64,000 bases of DNA. Origin: Gammaproteobacteria bacterium. Lineage in GTDB: Bacteria; Pseudomonadota; Gammaproteobacteria; RBG-16-57-12. The position numbers were made by a program, and so were the translations under genes. This document shows positions 60,711 through 64,000 of this stretch, one piece after another (position 1 is the first letter of the stretch; each line of letters opens with the position of its first letter). The notes beneath the pieces were generated by a model. That model ran no database searches, was not told the DNA's origin, and was given only the letters and a program-made list of their open reading frames with translations. Location of the stretch: positions 1-64,000 of the forward strand of contig JAKIVC010000007.1 in NCBI GenBank assembly GCA_021647245.1, in the 5' to 3' direction.

Positions 60711-61247
60711 GTGGCTGACTCGGCATCGAGTGGCGAGCAGTCGGGCTTTACCTTGCTTGAACTGTTGGTAGTGATTGTCATTATTGGCATCATGGCAAGC
60801 TTTGTGGTGCTCTCCATTGGCTTGGGCCATAATGATGAGGTCAAGCAAGAGGCGCGTCGTGTGCAAGCCCTGATTGAGCTGGCAGCTCAGGAGAGTTTGC
60901 TGGGTGGCCGCGAATTTGGGGTTCGTTTTAATCCACAGGGTTACCGCTTCTATACGCTTAATGTGGGGGAGGAGCGGTCAGAGTGGCTGCCTGTGGTTGA
61001 TGATGAGCATTTGAGCCAACCCCGCAAGTTGTCAGAACAGATTGAGTTGGAGCTCTATGTGGAGGGTTCGATTGTTGCAATTGAAAAACCACTGGAGAAG
61101 GGTGTACATGTTTTTTTACTCTCAAGTGGCGAAATGACCCCATTTGAGTTGTTGATCAAACAGTACGAGAGCGGGCAGGTCTATTATTTGACCGGCTCAA
61201 TTACCGGCAAGCTAGCGTTACAACTGAATGATGCAGATGATGCGTAA
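60711..61247 (+). CDS. gspH: Type II secretion minor pseudopilin GspH
   Basis: A 178-residue minor pseudopilin. The prepilin cleavage site lies at SG/FTLLELLVVIVI with Glu at +5, followed by a hydrophobic helix and a beta-rich globular part. I chose GTG 60711, which yields a 12-residue leader and has GGGA nine bases upstream. A TTG at 60678, overlapping gspG, would give a 23-residue leader. Its stop overlaps gspI. Confidence 0.88.
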   Translation: MADSASSGEQSGFTLLELLVVIVIIGIMASFVVLSIGLGHNDEVKQEARRVQALIELAAQESLLGGREFGVRFNPQGYRFYTLNVGEERSEWLPVVDDEHLSQPRKLSEQIELELYVEGSIVAIEKPLEKGVHVFLLSSGEMTPFELLIKQYESGQVYYLTGSITGKLALQLNDADDA

Positions 61248-61608
61248 CCAGCGTGGCTTTACCCTGATTGAAATTATGGTGGCGCTGTCAATTCTGGCGA
61301 TTTCGATGGTCGCGATCTACAAATCAGTCGCGGGTTATGTGAATAATGCCGGCTACCTCGAACAGCGCACCTTTGCCCAATGGGCCGCCGTTAATATTGC
61401 AGATGAGATGCGCTTGAGGTCACCTTGGCCTGATCTGGGGAAAAGTGATGGTGAGTTAGTCGGCTTTGCCGGACATGACTGGTTCTGGCGTGTAGTGGTG
61501 CTGAAGAATGAAGCGGCATGGATGCGCACTGTTGAGGTGAAGGTTTTTGTCGATGAAGAGGCTGATAATGCGCTTGGCCGGATCACTTTTTACGTTGTGA
61601 AACCCTGA
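61228..61608 (+). CDS. gspI: Type II secretion minor pseudopilin GspI
   Basis: A 126-residue minor pseudopilin of the tip complex. Leader cleavage is expected at NQRG/FTLIEIMVALSILAIS with Glu at +5. The family strand pattern continues through FFWR-like DWFWRVVVLKNEA. Four ATG codons at 61228-61240 could serve as start. It overlaps gspH and shares a base with gspJ (tgATG). Confidence 0.92.
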   Translation: MMQMMRNQRGFTLIEIMVALSILAISMVAIYKSVAGYVNNAGYLEQRTFAQWAAVNIADEMRLRSPWPDLGKSDGELVGFAGHDWFWRVVVLKNEAAWMRTVEVKVFVDEEADNALGRITFYVVKP

Positions 61609-62228
61609 TGTTGCCTGTCGACCACAAACAGCGAGGCTTCACCCTGTTGGAGCTGATTATCGCCATCTCTATCTTTGGTGTGATTATGGTGATGGCGTAT
61701 GGCGCGTTGCGTCACATTGCTGATACCGCGCACCACCTTGAACAGCGCAGTGAGCAACTGGCCGATCTACAGCGTGCTTTTTTTATTATCAGCAAAGATT
61801 TTCAACTACTGGCTGACCGTAAAATACGTGACCAGTTCGGTGACGAGCAGCCCGCGCTGATCGTCGACGAAGAGGGGCGTGTTGAATTTACCCGCTCGGG
61901 TTGGCGTAACCCACTGGGGCAGTTGCGCTCCAGTTTACAGCGCGTCGCCTACCATCTGGAGGAGGGCGTGCTCTACCGTGACTACTGGCGTGTGCTGGAT
62001 CGTGCACAAGATAGTGAGCCGTTGCGCAGCGACTTGATAAAAAATGTGGAAAAGTTTGCAGTCGAGCTGTTGCCGCCGCAGGGCGAAGAGTGGAAATCTA
62101 TCTGGCCACCCTACAATAATAACCCCGATCAAGTGACCGCCTCACTGCCAAAAATGGTTAAGGTCACGTTGAGCTTGGAGGGGGTGGGCGATGTGTGGCG
62201 ATTTTACTCGGTGGTGCAGGATGAGTAG
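61608..62228 (+). CDS. gspJ: Type II secretion minor pseudopilin GspJ
   Basis: A 206-residue minor pseudopilin. Leader MLPVDHKQRG is followed by cleavage before FTLLELIIAISIFGVIMV with Glu at +5. Typical GspJ segments follow: DLQRAFFIISKDFQLLADR and RVEFTRSGWRNP. It overlaps gspI by one base and gspK by eight. Confidence 0.95.
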   Translation: MLPVDHKQRGFTLLELIIAISIFGVIMVMAYGALRHIADTAHHLEQRSEQLADLQRAFFIISKDFQLLADRKIRDQFGDEQPALIVDEEGRVEFTRSGWRNPLGQLRSSLQRVAYHLEEGVLYRDYWRVLDRAQDSEPLRSDLIKNVEKFAVELLPPQGEEWKSIWPPYNNNPDQVTASLPKMVKVTLSLEGVGDVWRFYSVVQDE

Positions 62229-63192
62229 CGTGATGGTATCACCCTACAACCAGCGAGGCGTTGCCCTGTTGACGGTGGTGCTGGTGGTCTCTATTGTCAC
62301 GGTACTGGCAACTGCGATGGCGAGCCGCCAGCAGATGGATATCCGTCGAGCCGCCAACGTGCTCGCCATTGATCAGCTTGACCAGTATGCGCGGGGTGCC
62401 GAGCTCATCGCCGCATGGGGCTTGCAAGAGGATATCACCGCAAACGAGGGTGCGCAGTACGATACACCGGATGAAACATGGGCAATGCCGGTGGGGTTTG
62501 AGGTTGAAAATGGTAGCGTGGGCGGTCAGGTCGTGGATCTTAATCGCTACCTTAATATCAACAACCTGGTGGATGATGATGGTCAACCGGTGACACCTGA
62601 AATAGAGCGGATGAAAAGATTGTTTGATGCGCTAGGGCAGAACACCTCATTGGTTGATGCACTGGTTGACTGGATTGATCCAGACCAGCAAGTGTTCGGA
62701 CTGGGTGGCGCAGAAGATGGTGAATATTTGTTGATGAAGCCGCCTTATCGCGCGGCTAACCGGGCGATGCTCTCCATCAGTGAGCTGCAACTCGTTCAAG
62801 GGTTTACCCCAGAAGTGCGGCGTGAGTTGGTGGATGACGATGGTCATCCGCTGTTGACCGTGTTTCCGGGTGAAAATAACAGCAAGGTGAATGTGAATAC
62901 GGCAGCGTGGCAAATTATCCAAGCATCACTTAAGGGTATGGGTGATGGTGATGCCGATACACTGGCCTCTGAAGAGTATGAAAAGTTATCAGACTTTATG
63001 GCGGAGCCAGTGGTTAATCAAGCGCCCAACAGGGGGGATGCAGAGCAGATGCTGGATGTAAGTAGTCACTATTTTTTACTTGATGGTTTTATCACGTTTG
63101 GTAACCGCAATCTGGCTCTGTATAGTGTGTTAAAACGAAATAATAGCACCGGTAAAAGTACTGTGATCTATCGCAGCCAAGGGGTTAATTAA
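62221..63192 (+). CDS. gspK: Type II secretion minor pseudopilin GspK
   Basis: A 323-residue large pseudopilin that caps the pseudopilus. The leader ends at NQRG before VALLTVVLVVSIVTVLA. The usual Glu at +5 is absent (Thr), which is normal for GspK and marks it as the tip. The saposin-like/alpha domain includes VDLNRYLNINNLVDDD, VDALVDWIDPDQQ and SKVNVNTA. ATG 62221 overlaps gspJ; an earlier in-frame start is unlikely. Confidence 0.95.
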   Translation: MSSVMVSPYNQRGVALLTVVLVVSIVTVLATAMASRQQMDIRRAANVLAIDQLDQYARGAELIAAWGLQEDITANEGAQYDTPDETWAMPVGFEVENGSVGGQVVDLNRYLNINNLVDDDGQPVTPEIERMKRLFDALGQNTSLVDALVDWIDPDQQVFGLGGAEDGEYLLMKPPYRAANRAMLSISELQLVQGFTPEVRRELVDDDGHPLLTVFPGENNSKVNVNTAAWQIIQASLKGMGDGDADTLASEEYEKLSDFMAEPVVNQAPNRGDAEQMLDVSSHYFLLDGFITFGNRNLALYSVLKRNNSTGKSTVIYRSQGVN

Positions 63193-64000
63193 TGTCGGAT
63201 CATTTTTTCCTGCGATTGGAACCGCATGAGCTTGATAGTGAAGAGCCCCAAGCCACCTGGTATCACGCGGGCCAAACGGGTCAGGGGCGGCTGGCTGAAG
63301 CCGCTGAAGCGGCCCACGGTTTTCATATTACTGTGATCGTACCGGGGCAGTTATGCACCGCCACCCAGGTCTCTCTACCGGGAGTCAGTCGCAGCCGACT
63401 GGCCAAAGCCACCCCTTTTGCCTTGGAAGAGCAGCTGGTTGACGATGTTGATGAGCTGCACTTTTCACTGGGTGAGGCAACGGATGGCACGGTCCCGGTT
63501 GTAGTGATCAAGCGTGTGGTGTTGGAGCAGTGGCTGGCGTTGTTAGAGCGCTACAATATGACACCGCATAAAATTATCCCCGATTATTTTGCAATACCCT
63601 GCCCACCGCAGGGGTGGCACCTCTGGTTTGATGAGCCGGGGGTTATGTTGCGTTACGGCCGTGCAGCTGGGCTGCGAATGATGTTGACGACTCCTCTGTT
63701 TATATTACAGCGCCTCTACGATGAAGTGGGGCAAAAACCAGAGCAGCTTTTGGTGAGTGGTGATTATGAAGCGCTACAAGATGAGCTGCTTGAGTGGTGC
63801 CAACAGAACGAGATTGAACTGATTCAAGGGGAGAGCTCACCGCAGCTACTACAGACAGCGGCCGCTAATGTACCGAACGGTGAGGTGATTAATCTGCTGC
63901 AAGGTGATTATAGCCATCAAGAAAAAATGAGCCGACAGTGGCGCCCCTGGTGGCCAGCCGTCGCCGTACTGGCCATGATGGCACTCTTTCAGCTTATCTC
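63192..64000 (+). CDS. gspL: Type II secretion protein GspL (3' end outside window)
   Basis: The first 269 codons of an actin-like inner-membrane protein that anchors GspE. It starts at ATG 63192, overlapping the gspK stop by one base. The cytoplasmic domain includes ATPFALEEQLVDDVDELHFS, a GspL hallmark, and RYNMTPHKIIPDYFAIPCP. A transmembrane segment begins near the edge (WWPAVAVLAMMALFQLI). The frame stays open to the window end, so the gene is truncated only by the window. Confidence 0.93.
   Translation, partial: MSDHFFLRLEPHELDSEEPQATWYHAGQTGQGRLAEAAEAAHGFHITVIVPGQLCTATQVSLPGVSRSRLAKATPFALEEQLVDDVDELHFSLGEATDGTVPVVVIKRVVLEQWLALLERYNMTPHKIIPDYFAIPCPPQGWHLWFDEPGVMLRYGRAAGLRMMLTTPLFILQRLYDEVGQKPEQLLVSGDYEALQDELLEWCQQNEIELIQGESSPQLLQTAAANVPNGEVINLLQGDYSHQEKMSRQWRPWWPAVAVLAMMALFQLI

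Noticed and set aside
62221-63192. GspK lacking Glu at +5 as a sign of a defective pseudopilin
   Set aside because: The missing Glu is a normal property of GspK proteins.

Overview
This 64 kb window is a chromosomal segment of a gammaproteobacterium of moderate GC content. The evidence is the gene content and order: recN-nadK next to a divergent grpE-dnaK-dnaJ, then dapB, carAB-greA, rlmE-ftsH-folP-glmM-tpiA-secG, a 14-gene nuo operon, tig-clpP-clpX-lon-hupB, ppiD, dusA, and a type II secretion operon. DnaK, CarB, ClpX and Lon are strongly gammaproteobacterial in character. I cannot place the genus. Separate nuoC and nuoD, secG directly upstream of nuo, and a YebG protein would fit several lineages, including sulfur oxidisers and their relatives.

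Layout. Positions 1-1280 hold the 3' end of a group II intron (maturase C-terminus, domain V, probable 3' splice end) followed by a frameshifted transposase remnant. Positions 1282-2322 hold a periplasmic DUF4399 protein with a strong terminator, then a repeat-rich stretch with an orphan coding fragment. Positions 2323-9186 hold recQ (-), a lipoprotein/retropepsin pair (+), then recN and nadK (-). Positions 9187-14000 carry the Hsp70 chaperone genes and dapB. yebG (-) has a textbook LexA box. Positions 14700-19605 are carA-carB-greA, preceded by a hairpin plus short leader ORF that looks like an attenuator. Positions 19741-26991 are housekeeping genes (yhbY, rlmE, ftsH, folP, glmM, tpiA, secG). 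The nuo operon (27212-41715) is bracketed by two leucine tRNA genes (GAG and UAG). Positions 42112-48767 hold the protein quality-control block tig-clpP-clpX-lon and hupB, followed by tRNA-Asp and ppiD. Positions 51114-54527 are small membrane and lipoprotein genes, dusA and a TatD-type nuclease. From 54597 to the window end a type II secretion operon runs gspC-D-E-F-G-H-I-J-K-L, with gspL cut by the window edge.

Mobile and repeat DNA. Three copies of a ~168-bp non-autonomous element with ~19-bp terminal inverted repeats lie in intergenic DNA: after recQ, between nadK and recN, and between tig and clpP. Each copy is a long imperfect palindrome. A second family is one complete palindromic element (19-bp arms) beside the yebG operator and one half-copy near 1811. 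A third, nested palindrome abuts repeat copy 3 upstream of clpP.

How it works together. Most of the window is core physiology: folding and proteolysis (GrpE/DnaK/DnaJ, trigger factor, ClpXP, Lon, FtsH, PpiD), respiration (complex I), nucleotide, lysine, folate and cell-wall precursor synthesis, DNA repair (RecQ, RecN, YebG) and protein export (SecG, T2SS). I see no CRISPR array, restriction system, toxin-antitoxin pair or prophage. The least explained signals are regulatory or repetitive: the three palindromic repeats, the carA leader, and an inverted repeat that could hide the lon start codon in read-through mRNA.
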